This document shows positions 33,677-45,693 of a stretch of DNA of 64,000 nucleotides, in pieces. How positions within the stretch are numbered: the stretch's first letter is position 1; each line of letters starts with the position of its first letter. Both the position numbers and the translations under genes were made by a program. Location: NCBI GenBank assembly GCA_027605045.1, contig JAQFWX010000050.1, positions 186,001 to 250,000 of the forward strand, given 5' to 3'. Source of the stretch: Phallus indusiatus (lineage: Eukaryota > Basidiomycota > Agaricomycetes > Phallales > Phallaceae). The notes below the pieces were generated by a model. The model did not search any database. It was given only the letters and a program-made list of their open reading frames with translations, and was not told the DNA's origin.

Positions 33677-34890
33677 AGGGCAGCTAGAAAAAGGTTGCAT
33701 GTTTTTAATAGCCTATATTATACGAGTTGTACTATGTCATAAATTTAATTTAAGGCAACACTTTACTTGTTAACTCAACTCAATTGATTGCAACGTCTGT
33801 ACTTTAAGAATGCGTATAAAAATTGAGGGACCTTGAACCCTACTCTAGAGTTGAAGCTTAAGCTCGGAGTCTAAACGCTTCCTTTATACTTATCTTTTTT
33901 GTGAAAAGTTATGACTCCCTTTATAAGACAACTGTTCCTTGTTTGCTTTCGGTCCTTGAGTGCAGTTAGAACCTACGAAGAGGAAGAACGTATCAGCTGT
34001 GTCAGCGTCGCCTCTCTCAGGCTTTGACACCTGGCCAACGTCCAGGTACAGCACTATTGAAGCCATGCGAGAGCAACGTAGAGTGGATAATATCATGTTG
34101 CTGGTAATTCAAATGTCCTTCGAAAAACCAATTGCTTCGAACAAGACGTCATTTGTACCGGTACCCGATCATTGAGTCAAGCAGTACGGTGTGCCGCCGA
34201 TTGGAAATAATCGTTACACCCTCTTTTTCTTGGGCTATTTGATGCTCCATTCTGGCTCTTGGTTCATAGTCGCATCTATTGCTCCGATGGCGCATCAACG
34301 CCCAAGAACTCCACTGCAATCTTATTTTGCTGGAAGAATCCCTAACGGCACTCGGCATGTTCTGGATTAAAAATCGGCTGTCATGTATTGCTTTTTTTAT
34401 GTCAGTCAATCATTGCGACTTTTACAATGTGAATTGTAGCTTTTTTACCATGCCTTGCAATTTCTACAACCATAAGGCCATACTATGAATTTTTTCAGAG
34501 TACGTACATACATATATTGAGAATATATATCAGTGATTAAGCATGCGAAGCACTGTGCCTCCGGCTGCATAGGGTGCTGATAGTTCATATTTGCTCGGCA
34601 ATTGAAATTGCAAAGATCTTGTTGTAAGTATATTCTATAGGAATGAGGGTGATTAAGACGTCGTCATGCGCAGTGATTGATTTTTTCATGAATCCAACTT
34701 ACTATTATAATCGAGTCAAAATCATGATGTTGGGGTTCTGCCAAAATAATATAAAGTCTGTCGTTTACACCCTAGTAGTAGAACATAATCTCTTCGTCGA
34801 TTACCATCAGCCCTTCTCAGAAATTGAAAGCGTAAGCACCGATTTCAGACGATGTCGGATGAACACAGTGCTCACAACGTAACAGCAAGC
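33677..34890. other. Intergenic
   Basis: About 1.2 kb without recognisable helicase remnants, so the missing part of copy 1 is deleted rather than mutated. A TATAAAG (about 34750) may serve the secreted-protein gene. Confidence 0.4.
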
Positions 34891-35229
34891 ATGCATTTCA
34901 AAGTATTCCTTCCATTCATCCTCTCTGCCACCTTGCCCGCTATTGTCTTGGGTCAAAGCTGCACTGCGGTCGCATTTTTGGGGCAGATAGGTGGAACTTC
35001 CTGTACCGGCCAAGAACTGGGTGACGCCAAACAGAACGGTGCTGGGTTTGGACCATGCGAAGAGGTTACCAATGCTGCCTGTGTTTTAACCGAAAGCAGC
35101 ACTGGTGCCTGCGCGATACACCTTTTCTCTGACCCTAGCTGTCAGACGCCGATTACAGGTGGTAACACGATCATGTGTGGACAACCTCCGGATAACGTGA
35201 ACTTCGGGTCTTTCCAGATCGAGTGTTAG
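34891..35229 (+). CDS. Small secreted cysteine-rich protein
   Basis: 112 residues in one exon. I chose the ATG at 34891 (MHFKVFLPF) over the in-frame ATG at 34852 because it puts a clean signal peptide first (hydrophobic FLPFILSATLPAIVLG, probable cleavage near LGQ-SC). The mature part has eight cysteines, at 22-23 onward in an SC..SC..PC..AC..AC..SC..MC..EC series, suggesting four disulphides, and no other domain. Small secreted cysteine-rich proteins are common effectors or cell-surface proteins of mushrooms; the role here is unknown. It sits inside the helicase array. Confidence 0.7.
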   Translation: MHFKVFLPFILSATLPAIVLGQSCTAVAFLGQIGGTSCTGQELGDAKQNGAGFGPCEEVTNAACVLTESSTGACAIHLFSDPSCQTPITGGNTIMCGQPPDNVNFGSFQIEC

Positions 35230-35978
35230 GATGTAAGCGGATAAAGCTCATGGACAATACTAATTATGTTGTGACCATGTAAACTCGATCAAACATCACG
35301 AGAAACTTACGATGTGTATTTATTCAACTTCTTTTTATGAATTCAGTATCTCGTTGTATCTCTGGAATGACCATGCATGGGGAAATTTAAGCTCTGAAAC
35401 TGGCACCAAGAGCGGCCAAAAAATTTAAAAGCGCGTCGAACGATAGACGCGAAGCGACAAAGGAAGGCGTTTACGTAAATTAGTCTCTGTAACACCCGTA
35501 ACACCAGAATTAAGGTTAACGAGATCCGGGATCCCGCAAGATCTCGTATATATTTCTTCATGTTTCATGCTTATTTGTGAGCAGTTGCACAAACCTTTTT
35601 ATTTCATTTTACTTACTGTCTATTTGCTCTCGCATCCATCTTTAATGTAACTTTTTGGTGTATTTCCGTATGGCGTCACAGTGTGATACCAGGCGTGCAA
35701 ACCTTAAGCCTCGCGGTAAGTTGTAGTCTTCCCTGGCACATTGTCGATTCTGAACACTCGCGTTTTGCGCGGTATTTTCTTTCTTTTGATTTCACGGAAG
35801 TTCAATGTGTGCTCCAAACTTCAAATTAAGGAAAAACAAACCGCGATCGTGAGTTGGAACTTGGCGGGACGGGACGGTGATTTGTCTAGACCCTGACCCA
35901 TCGTCGCTTAGTTTATTTTTTTTCCGCTAATGTCAGTCGGCCCTACGATCTACGATCTGAAAATGTGCAGGTCGGCTT

Positions 35979-35986
35979 TATAAATA
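35979..35986 (+). promoter_or_regulatory. TATA box of helicase-array copy 2
   Basis: TATAAATA about 90 bp upstream of the ATG at 36074, correct strand, followed by a pyrimidine-rich leader. Confidence 0.5.
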
Positions 35987-36073
35987 CCAATGGTCCCCGC
36001 ATGCGGCATCTCCCCTCATTTCCCCCTCAACGACCCCCTTTGTTCTTTCTGCTTTCTGCTCTTTTCCTAAACA

Positions 36074-39000
36074 ATGTCAAAAGCACCGGCGCCGTCTCCA
36101 CTATGTCCAAATATCATATCTCAAGGTGTTTGCGCCCAAAAGGATTGCAAACATTGCACCAAGCACCGGGTTTGCCTCGTTTGTGCTGTGGTGTGTTCTT
36201 CAGACGTCGACTTTGAACTGCACGCGAGCGGCAAAAAACATTTGAAACGCGTCGAGGAGCGGGAAAATAACAATGCAGGACCGTTGGTTTGCGATGTCTG
36301 TAATATTGGATTCTCATCGCTTCATTCATATACCGAGCACATGCGTGGAAGACCGCACCTACGGCGGGCGCGACGGCCTGAAAACGTTAATACATCAGGA
36401 CAAGAACAACAGCAACAAAATCAAAATGAAGGCGATGGCTCTGGGTTCTTTCGTTGTACGATCTGCGATAAAACCTTACGAAAGCACACCGAGTCGAGAC
36501 ACCTATCGTCTTACTTGCATCGAAAAAAGGTACAGCTTCTGGCGTTGCAGAATGAGGATGTCGACGAGAGCGACAAACGTGGTATCCAAGTGAAAGGGGA
36601 GCTCGACTTCGGTTTCATCGATGTCATCGCGTCAATAAAGAAACAAAATTCTAACGTCGACATCGTGTCAACGAATGAAGAAAGCATTACCATTACGGAT
36701 ATAAAGCTGTCTTCTGCTAAGGCGGCTGTCAAAAGATTTTCCGCGTATGTTCTATCACTTTGATGCCTTCAGTCTGAATGTACTAACACTAAACTGAAAG
36801 ATTTTCTCTTCAACATGAAGGACTGCCTCGATCTTTGACTAAGAACTCCTCTGAACGCATCGTTGTGACCTTTAATGGTCGAGGCCTTGCAGGCCGATAC
36901 CGCGACTCTATGGAGATTGTCCTTCGAACATCAACCGAACAATTTGTTATAGTCAAATCCATTCAAGCTATTGTAGGCAACAAGGACGACTGGGAAATTT
37001 TGAAACCATCCGCTCCATATCAACCCATCGAACAGACGAAACGGGAGCCTGAAGAAAAAGTGATACCTGGTGTTAAACCAGATTTCATCAAAAATTCCGA
37101 ATGGACGATTAGTCTACCCAGATTCTCCATACCCCAAATCTTGGAGAAAGTTCTTAGTTCAGACGACAAGAATATGGTTACCCGGACGCTTCGAGAAAGG
37201 TGGCTGCCAAGGTCGTTCAATACTCAAACACATGCTCAGAAGTTCAAAATCCTTCTTCATGCTGAGGAAATTCAAATGAGGTGAGCGAGTTTTCTCTTCT
37301 TATGTGTGCGGAGAACTCGGGGGCTAAAGTTTTTTTTTCCTTCTCGTGCAGCCTAGACATACAACGTTATGATTTGGAAAACATTGAGATGGATCCTGTG
37401 TCAGTCTTTTATCGGTGAGTGGATACAAGTCTATTTGAACATATACTAAATTCCCTTTGTGCCGCTTTTATTGATCTTAAAAGCCTTCCAGTCCCTGGCT
37501 TGGCAGAGAAGCGGCCCAGCGTCATTGTTGGTGATAAGATTCTTGTACAGCCAACAAATGAAGGCAACACCGATCGTTGGTTCGAAGGATATGTCCATCA
37601 AGTTCATTTGGACAGTGTAGATTTACGGTTCCACGAATCATTCAAGTTCTTCCGAGGGCAACACTACAATGTCCGCTTCAAATTGAATAGGTTACCAATA
37701 CGCCGGATGCAGCAAGCTCTAGCTGTGCCGTTCCAATTAGATCATGTCCTTTTCCCTTCCCCCATCGACATTGAAGATCGAGTTCCTGTTATGGACGCTC
37801 AATTGAGAAAAATTCGTCTTGTCAATAGAAACATTGAATCAAATATCCATCAGCTGCGAGCGGTTGGGTCAATTTTGAGCATGCCTGCAGGAAGTGTTCC
37901 ATTTGTTGTTTTCGGCCCGTACGTAATTCTTTTTTCCCTTTCAAATGCATTTGGTTGAACAAACGTCATCATCAGACCGGGGACCGGGAAAACCGTGACA
38001 ATCGTGGAAGCGATGCGTCAAATTCTTTTTGCCAATCCACACGCTCGTATCTTAGCGTGCGCGCCGAGCAACTCAGCGGCTGACTTGTTGACGGATCGCT
38101 TGAAAAACAGCCTGAACCCTTCTCAGCTGTTCCGTCTGAATGCGGTTACACGGTTCGGGGATTCGGTATCTGAGGCTTTACGACCTTATTGTCGTATAAA
38201 TCCAACGGGGAATTTTTACATACCGCCTTTGGTCGAAATGAAAAGTTACAAAATGATTGTCTCGACGTGTATGTCCGCCATGCATGTGTCGGGACTTGGA
38301 CAAGGACATTTCAGCCATATATTCATCGACGAGGCTGGACAAGCTCCGGAGCCGGAGGCAATGATTCCTATCAAAATGCTTGCGGATGAAAAGGTATCGT
38401 TTTATCTCTCTCGGGTAATAATCATCATCGTGATAATGTCTTGCTAGACAAATGTTATCCTCTCGGGGGATCCAAAACAACTTGGACCCATCATTAGGTC
38501 CTCGGTTGCCGCTTCATTGGGTCTGGGAACAAGTTTCTTAGATAGATTAATGTCTAGCGAAGTATACGAGCCAGAGGTTGGATACGGTATCAGGTAATTC
38601 TCGTTGCTCAGCAGCTACCTCAAATAACCCGTTTCTCATGGCTGCATAGTTTCGTGAAATTGATTAAGAATTGGCGAAGCCACCCCGTCATACTTAAATA
38701 TCCCAACGAGCAGTTCTATAAAGATGAATTGGAGGCTCATGGCGATCCAATTGTAACGCACAGCTTGTTACGATCTGATGAACTGGTTTCATCTGATTTC
38801 CCTATCGTCTTCCACGGTATTGTCGGTCGAGATATGCGAGAAGCCAGATCTCCCTCATTTTTCAATCCTGACGAGGCTTCGGTTGTACGCGGGTACGTGG
38901 ATCGCTTGCGTAAAGATAAGCGTCTTAGACTTCAGGACGGACAAATCGGAGTTATCGCGCCGTACCACGCTCAAGTATTGAAGATACGAGCTTTGCTGAA

Positions 39001-39588
39001 AAAAAGTAATTACTCTGGAGTCAAAGTTGGAAGTGTTGAGGAGTTTCAGGGCCAAGTAAGCACTCTGATTGATAAAACCATAACCTTGAACTTGAACTCT
39101 GATTTTCCAGGAACGACGTGTCATCATTTTATCTACTGTGCGAAGCAGCATGGAGCATGTTGAATTCGATATTAGACATACCCTCGGTTTCGTTGCTAAT
39201 CCACGTCGATTCAACGGTACGTGTTGCATCCTCTGATAACAATTTGGGTCATGACTTAATGCGCCAATTATTAGTTGCGGTGACCCGAGCACAAGCACTT
39301 CTGATCGTGGTCGGAGACCCAGCTGTTCTCTCGCTCGATCCGCTCTGGAGAGGGTTCATGAATTACGTCTATCAGGGCGGAGGATGGCGCGGTGTAGAGC
39401 CAGATTGGGATACGACTGAGCCGATTACAAGCGACGACTACGGCCCATTGCGTCGAGAAGCAGCGCGAAATGACCTGGAAGACATGATTGAGAGGACCAA
39501 ATCGTTGATCCTCAACAATAACGATTTATCACAGGGTCGTGAAGAATTTTACGATAACATTGATCGACCCTGGAAAGATGTCGAGTGA
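36074..39588 (+). CDS. Zinc-finger RNA helicase, MOV10/SDE3/SAD-3 type (array copy 2)
   Basis: Nine exons (36074-36744, 36801-37280, 37352-37414, 37484-37918, 37976-38393, 38448-38593, 38650-39055, 39111-39216, 39275-39588) give 1,012 residues in frame. Residues 11-31 are CCCH-like; C2H2/U1-type fingers lie at 34-56, 73-95 and 128-149. A MOV10-type N-terminal beta domain follows. The SF1 helicase has PPGTGKT at about 550, DEAGQ near 669, [18 protein letters not shown] (typical of MOV10), EFQGQERRV and [12 protein letters not shown]10, plant SDE3 and Neurospora SAD-3 act in RNA silencing with Argonaute. All motifs and splice sites are intact, making this the likely functional copy. A silencing role is inferred from the family. 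Confidence 0.88.
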
Positions 39589-39640
39589 TTTTCAATCCTT
39601 TGTTGGAATCAACAATACGGTCACTTTAGATTAGATAGCA

Positions 39641-39694
39641 GAACCTGAAGCGCCGGTCAGAAGACGTAGTCTTCTGACCGGTGCTCTTCAGTTC
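39641..39694. other. Long near-perfect hairpin between helicase copies 2 and 3
   Basis: A 13-bp perfect stem CCGGTCAGAAGAC / GTCTTCTGACCGG (39653-39665 and 39669-39681) closes a GTA loop. Pairing extends outward (GAAC, TGAAG with CTTCA, GTTC) to about 25 bp with small bulges. It begins 53 nt after the stop codon of copy 2, so it may lie in its 3' UTR. It could be a 3'-end or stability element, or a small foldback insertion. Confidence 0.6.
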
Positions 39695-39934
39695 AACATC
39701 CTTCACATTATCCAGAACAAAACAAAAAATATAAAAATTGGACACAAACTCTTTGTATTATACGTATTTCACTAGAAAATTAATTGATCTTATGAATGCG
39801 CTCATTTCTGGTTTTGTGTGTACAATTGGCCCTTCAATAAGGTTCACAGAAGATGACCGTATTCGGCCATTTTCTATAGCGGAGTTTCATTGTCGAAGGC
39901 CATTCATCCTCCTTTCTTTCCCGCTGCTATCAAC

Positions 39935-42900
39935 ATGGCTGCTACCGCTGTGGCCGCCATGTCGACAGCATCCAGGCCTGAAAGAGCGGTTCGACAGATA
40001 TGCCCCAATTTTCAGTCCTCGGGCGTTTGCTTAACTGAAGGTTGCCGCTATCGACACAATGTCCAGTTCCAGTTCTGCGCCCTCTGTCGCGTTGTCTGTA
40101 CAAACGATTACACTTACAACGCTCATCTAAAGGGAAAGAAGCACGAGCGAAGCGTACAGCGTATCCAAAATGGTGGCCTGACGTATTGCAAGCTCTGCGA
40201 TGTCGTCGTACCGTCTGTTTCGCAGCTGCCACAGCACGTTCGTGGCAAACGCCACAAACAACTCTTGAGCGAGAATCCCGAGTGGCGGGCTAGCGATCCC
40301 ACATCAGCCACTGCACCTGCTAATTTCATTCACTGCGAGACCTGTAATACGTCTTTTCCATCTCGGTTCCAGGCAAGGCATCAGACAAGTTTCGACCACA
40401 AAAAAAAAGAGAGATTCTTCACTCTTCAGGCGGCGTTTGAAGAGGCCGACAAAGACAAACATGGCGTCGAAGTCAATGGAGATTTGGATTTTGGATTTGT
40501 TGAGACTGATAAGGCCGATCGTATTCACAAGCTGAAGTTGGATATTGTACTCAAGGCTCGAGAGCGAGTGGTCGTATCGGAAGTTCGTTTGTCTTCCACC
40601 AAATCACAAATAAGAAAAAACACAAAGTGCGTTCGGTTTATGAACGAAAAATATTGTCTCTGGTTCTAAAATATACTCAATCAGCTTTTATCTTGAATAT
40701 TTCGATACTCCTTGTTCCCTAACAATGGGTGCTCCGGAGAGAATAAACGTTTATTTTGATCCCGAAGGCCTTCCGGGACGCTTCCACGATCGTATAGAAA
40801 TTATTTTCCAAGACCGCATCCTGCGAAATCAATTCGCAATCACCAGGACCATCAAGGCAGTCGTCGGAAATTCTGCCGACTTTGAGTTGTTAAGGCCAAT
40901 TGCACCTTACAGGCCACCCCAACGGGCTAACCTAGCGAAAGCCGAAGACATCACGGTTGTTCGTGGTGTCCGCCCTCCTCAGCTTGCTGAGATCGAATGG
41001 GCGATTGTGCTTCCTCCGACATTACCCCCGGAAGCTCTGAAGACATTGATCAACTCGGAGAACCGTGGTCGTGTTGTAGATACACTCAAGAGGGTTTGGT
41101 TGCCTCCGCCCCCCCTTAAGTTGGATACGTATACTCGACATTTCCGGGTGCTTCTTCACGTGGAAGAGCTTCAAATGGAGTATGTATTCAACTTTTACAG
41201 GCTTCATTATGTAGTTACTTAGCCAACTTTTCTTTCTCAGCAAAGACATCCAATACTATCGCAAATTAGCTGTTACAATGGATCCAGTTCCTCCAAACTA
41301 TTATAGGTCAGAATGATCTAATCTTGTCGTTTGCTTTAAGATTTACCTTTTTATTTTATTATTTTAGGCTCTCTGTTCCGGGACTTGCAGAGAAGAGACC
41401 AAGTATCATTGTTGGAGACAAAATTCTCGTTCAAAAAGTTGAAGACGCCGGAACAAGCAGGTACCTTGAAGGCTACGTACACCGAATTCGCCAAACGGAC
41501 GTGGACTTACGATTCAACGCCTCCTTCAAATCTCTCAGAGGCCAGAAATTTAATGTTCATTTCAGCGTCAACCGGATTCCGCTCAGGAGAATGCATCAAG
41601 CTATTGCGACGGCCTTCTCATCGGATAGAGTATTCTTCCCAACCTGGGCTCATATGGCAAATCAAAAACGGGTTACAGAAGCACAAACCCGTTTGATTCG
41701 GACGGTTGATCGGACTATACAATCCAATCCCCCTCAGTTACGTGCGGTTGCCACGATCCTCTCTATGCCCCCTGGTAGTGTCCCTTTTATTATCTTTGGA
41801 CCGTGAGACCCTTTCTTCTCAACGTCAAATAAACTTCCTCTTACTTTTATTTTCAGTCCTGGGACGGGGAAAACAGTCACCGTCGTAGAATCTATTCGAC
41901 AACTATTGTTAACCGACTCAAACGCTCGCATACTGGCTTGTGCTCCAAGCAACTCCGCTGCCGACCTCCTGGCGGAGCGTTTAATCAGCAACATGAGCCC
42001 GACCCAATTGTTCAGATTAAACGCTCCGTCAAGGTTAAAGGACGCCATGCCCAAGGTTTTGCTCCCCTATGCCTTGGTAAACGCTCAAGAAACTTTCTCG
42101 ATCCCACCTTTATCCGAGCTGGAAAGCTATAGGGTTATTGTTTGTACTTGTATCTCTGCATCTGTTACGTATGGTATCGGTATGACTCGCGGGCATTTCA
42201 CGCATATCTTTGTCGATGAGGCTGGGCAAGCTCAGGAACCGGAGGTTATGATTCCCATAAAAACTATGGCCGATAACGAAGTACTGTTTTTCTCTTTATT
42301 AAAACTATCACAAGTTTAATGACTTCCATGCCAGACCAATATAATTTTATCGGGAGATCCAAAACAATTAGGCCCTATAGTTCGATCTTCCCTTGCTTCC
42401 CAGTTTGGTCTGAAAACAAGTTACCTTGACCGACTTATGTCGCGAGAGATTTACGATCCTCAGTTGGGAGAAGGCATTTGGAAAGTCACCCCGTTCTGCT
42501 ACATTATACCACACTAGCTCATATTTCAATTTCAGTTTCGTGAAACTAATCAAGAACTGGAGAAGTCACGTAGCAATTCTCCGGTACCCTAATGAACAGT
42601 TCTACAGAAACGATCTCGTGCCACACGGCGACGAAATAGTAACTCACAGTTTATTACGCTCAAGCGAAGTAGTAAAACAAGGTTTCCCGGTTGTTTTCCA
42701 CGGGATTGTGGGTAAGGATCTTCAAGAGGCCAGTTCGCCTTCGTTCTTCAACCCGGACGAAGCTTCTGTCGTGAAAGCCTATGTCGAGAGACTTCGTACG
42801 GATCAACGGCTCCGGCTTAAAGATAGTATGATTGGTGTTATAACTCCTTATCATGCTCAAGTTATGAAAATTCGGGCTTTGTTGAAGAAGAGCGGTTATG

Positions 42901-43478
42901 GTGAAATTAAAGTTGGAACCGTGGAAGAGTTTCAAGGACAGGTTGTGTTTCTTTCTATCGTATTTTGGCGCAACGGCTTAGATATTGTAATTTCGCAGGA
43001 ACGCCGGGTCATTGTTGTCTCAACTGTGCGAAGCAGTATACAACACATTGAATTTGATCTCAAACATACCCTTGGATTCGTTGCCAATCCACGGCGTTTC
43101 AATGGTATTTTTTTTTCATCTCTCGAAACGAGGGTGTTTATTTTTGCATTACCCTTTTTTTCAGTGACAGTCACTCGGGCCCAGGCTCTTCTCATAATAG
43201 TAGGAGATCCCTACGTTTTATCCCTGGACCCCTTGTGGAGGGGATTCATGAACTATGTTTATTTGGAAGGTGGATGGAAAGGCGCCAAACCTGACTGGGA
43301 CACGAAGGCTCCTGTTACTTCTGAAGACTACGCTCCGGCTCTTCGAGAGGCAGCTGAAAAAGATATAGACGCCTGGATGGAGCGTACAAGAACGATGATA
43401 CTCGAGAATAGCGAAAGACTGCAGGATATGGATGATGACGATGCCCATGTGGACCGTCCATGGAGGGAAGCGGAATAA
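39935..43478 (+). CDS. Zinc-finger RNA helicase, array copy 3, with a damaged splice donor
   Basis: Exons 39935-40626, 40685-41179, 41241-41306, 41368-41802, 41857-42280, 42335-42480, 42536-42941, 42999-43104 and 43165-43478 mirror copy 2; exons 4, 6, 7, 8 and 9 have identical lengths (435, 146, 406, 106, 314 nt). The model sums to 1,027 residues. Here the first finger is a good CCCH (C-x8-C-x4-C-x3-H), then three C2H2/U1 fingers and a full SF1 helicase ([38 protein letters not shown]). The donor after exon 6 reads GAAAGT (42481-42486) where GTAAGT is expected. Without splicing there, translation stops within the intron. It is therefore conditionally functional at best. Confidence 0.8.
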
Positions 43479-43619
43479 GAAAAACAGGCCCAAGATGGCC
43501 GTATAAGTTTTTCTTATTCCATTTTCAAACATGTTGGTGGTTCTCGTTTTTGAATTCTCATATATGAAATGGATAGGTATAAAATATTAAAAAAGGAAAA
43601 AAAAAGCTAAAGATACATT

Positions 43620-45227
43620 TTAAGAGAATAGTTTGTTTACGGATGTATTACCCTCTTGGTTCTTCTTCAAAACCTTTTATATGAAGGTCAGCGTTTTGTT
43701 TATTAAATAGTATTTGAAATATAACCAACCTTGGCAACTGCAAACTCAAAATCTTCCTGAGTGACATGTTGACGTCGTTCGCGCAAAGCATACATTCCTG
43801 AACCATAGGGTTAGAATATGGCTTTGGGTCAGAACGCTGAAAATTAGTCTTACCAGCTTCAGTACAGATACCTCGTACTTCGGCTCCGGAACACTGGCCC
43901 ATCTTCTCGGCGAGTGCTCGCAAGTTAATACCACGTTGTAAAGACATCTGCTCAGGGTTGAGTATATCAACGAAAGGGGCTTGGCATAAAGAACCAGATT
44001 TGATGTTCACTTGCCTTACGAGAGTGAATTCGGAGAATGCTCACACGGGCTTCTGGGCCCGGTGGTGGGAACTCGATTTTACGGTCAATACGGCCGGGTC
44101 GGAGTAAAGCAGCATCCAGAATGTCTGGAAGACTTGGATGTTAGTCACCAATTCTTTACTACTACGTGAACGTAGTGAAGTGTTACCTATTCGATTTGTT
44201 GCCATAATAACCTAAAAACGCAATTCCTGAGTAAAGTTTATAACGAGACATTGATTCAAACGCGTACCTTGATGTTCTTCGTAGACTCAAACCCATCTAG
44301 CTGGTTCAGTAGTTCCAACATTGTCCGTTGTACTTCAGAGTCGCTGCTTCCACTTCCACCATCACCACGCGAACTTCCGATACTATCGATTTCATCCATG
44401 AAGATAATACTGGGGGCGTGTTCACGAGCCATAACGAAAAGCTCTCGAACCATACGACTCCCTTCGCCAATGTACTTCTGAACCAACTCACTTCCACTAA
44501 CACGTATGAAGCAGCAATCGGTATGATGGGCGACGGCTCTAGCAAGCAGTGTTTTTCCAGTTCCTGGTGGTCCGTACAACAAGACACCTTTGGGTTGGGC
44601 TATACCCAACGCTTCGAAGAGTTCTGGGTGTTTGACAGGTAGCTCAATGACTTCTTTGATTTCTTTGATTTGCTTGTCTAGACCACCGACCATTTCATAT
44701 GTACTGTCTGGGACTTTCTCGACCATCATGAGTGAAACAAGAGGGTCGACTTTGTTTGGCAGGATTTTGTGGAGAGTATACGAGTCTGACCGGAGGGCGA
44801 CGCGCAACGAAGGTGTTAGTAGAGAGGCATCAATTTCAGTTGAGTCAAAGTCCACGACTGGTTAATTATTTGAGTGACACATAAGACGAACTATGATCAC
44901 GAGAACGTACTGTATTTGCCTTCTGGTTGTACCTTAACGAGAACCTTGTTCTTTCCCATAACTTTGACTACTTCTCCAACATAGCTACCGGGTTCATGAA
45001 GTAGCTGTAACTCTTCACGTAAAAGTCGAACTAAAAAGGCTATTAGCATCTATGTTTTCGTAGAATTAGACTCGCCACACACCCCGAGCATTCAAAGCGT
45101 TTCTCTGAGCTTCCAACCGCCGTAAATTTTGTGTTTTGTGGTTGATGGTGAGTTCAGCTGCTTCTATCTTAGCTTGGTAGTAAGCCTTAATCCCTTCTTG
45201 GTTGTTCAAAGGCGCTGATACAGTCAT
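43620..45227 (-). CDS. RPT6: 26S proteasome regulatory subunit Rpt6 (AAA ATPase)
   Basis: Eight exons (45083-45227, 44911-45030, 44268-44857, 44187-44211, 44015-44124, 43854-43947, 43730-43797, 43620-43673) give 401 residues, the usual Rpt6 length. Start [12 protein letters not shown]. There is an N-terminal coiled coil (residues 15-60), an OB domain ([20 protein letters not shown]), then the AAA module: Walker A GPPGTGKT at 184-191, Walker [11 protein letters not shown], sensor MATNR, arginine fingers in [10 protein letters not shown]. The C-terminal YALRERR..VTQEDFE and KLFS are typical of Rpt6/PSMC5. Rpt6 is one of six ATPases that unfold and feed substrates into the 20S core. The 43948-44014 intron has a GC donor (AAG/GCAAGT). 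Single-copy housekeeping gene. Confidence 0.95.
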
Positions 45228-45693
45228 TGTCGAGCTCGTCGAGGCTGAGGGTTTTTGGACAGTGAGTGACGCGTCGTTGTAGTTACGTAAGCAGTTTTAC
45301 TCAGGGAATCGTGTCACAACTGTGTGTCACATATCGTGTGACACTAAGTCGATCGCCGTTTTGGTTGCACGCCGCAGTCGTTCAGGAATAGAGTGATCTT
45401 CTGGAAGGTAAAAGGGTACGTTTCTCTTCGAAAATTTATTCTCTTCCATGTTTTATTAAATCGTAATGATTTTAGCATTATTCCTCTCATAAACGACGAA
45501 ACTTGTGCATTAGCGTGTTCTCATAATCACCCGAATATCATTCGCCAAATAGAAGCACGGACGTTTAGCCTCGCATAAAGATATCCGATCTCCCCCAACA
45601 AAACTAGGTACGGCGTGCGTGGACTGTCTTTCTCCTCGTCTGCTTTATCCCCGTCTCTTCGAGAGTTCTAGATATTCCCCCCGATATATCCAG

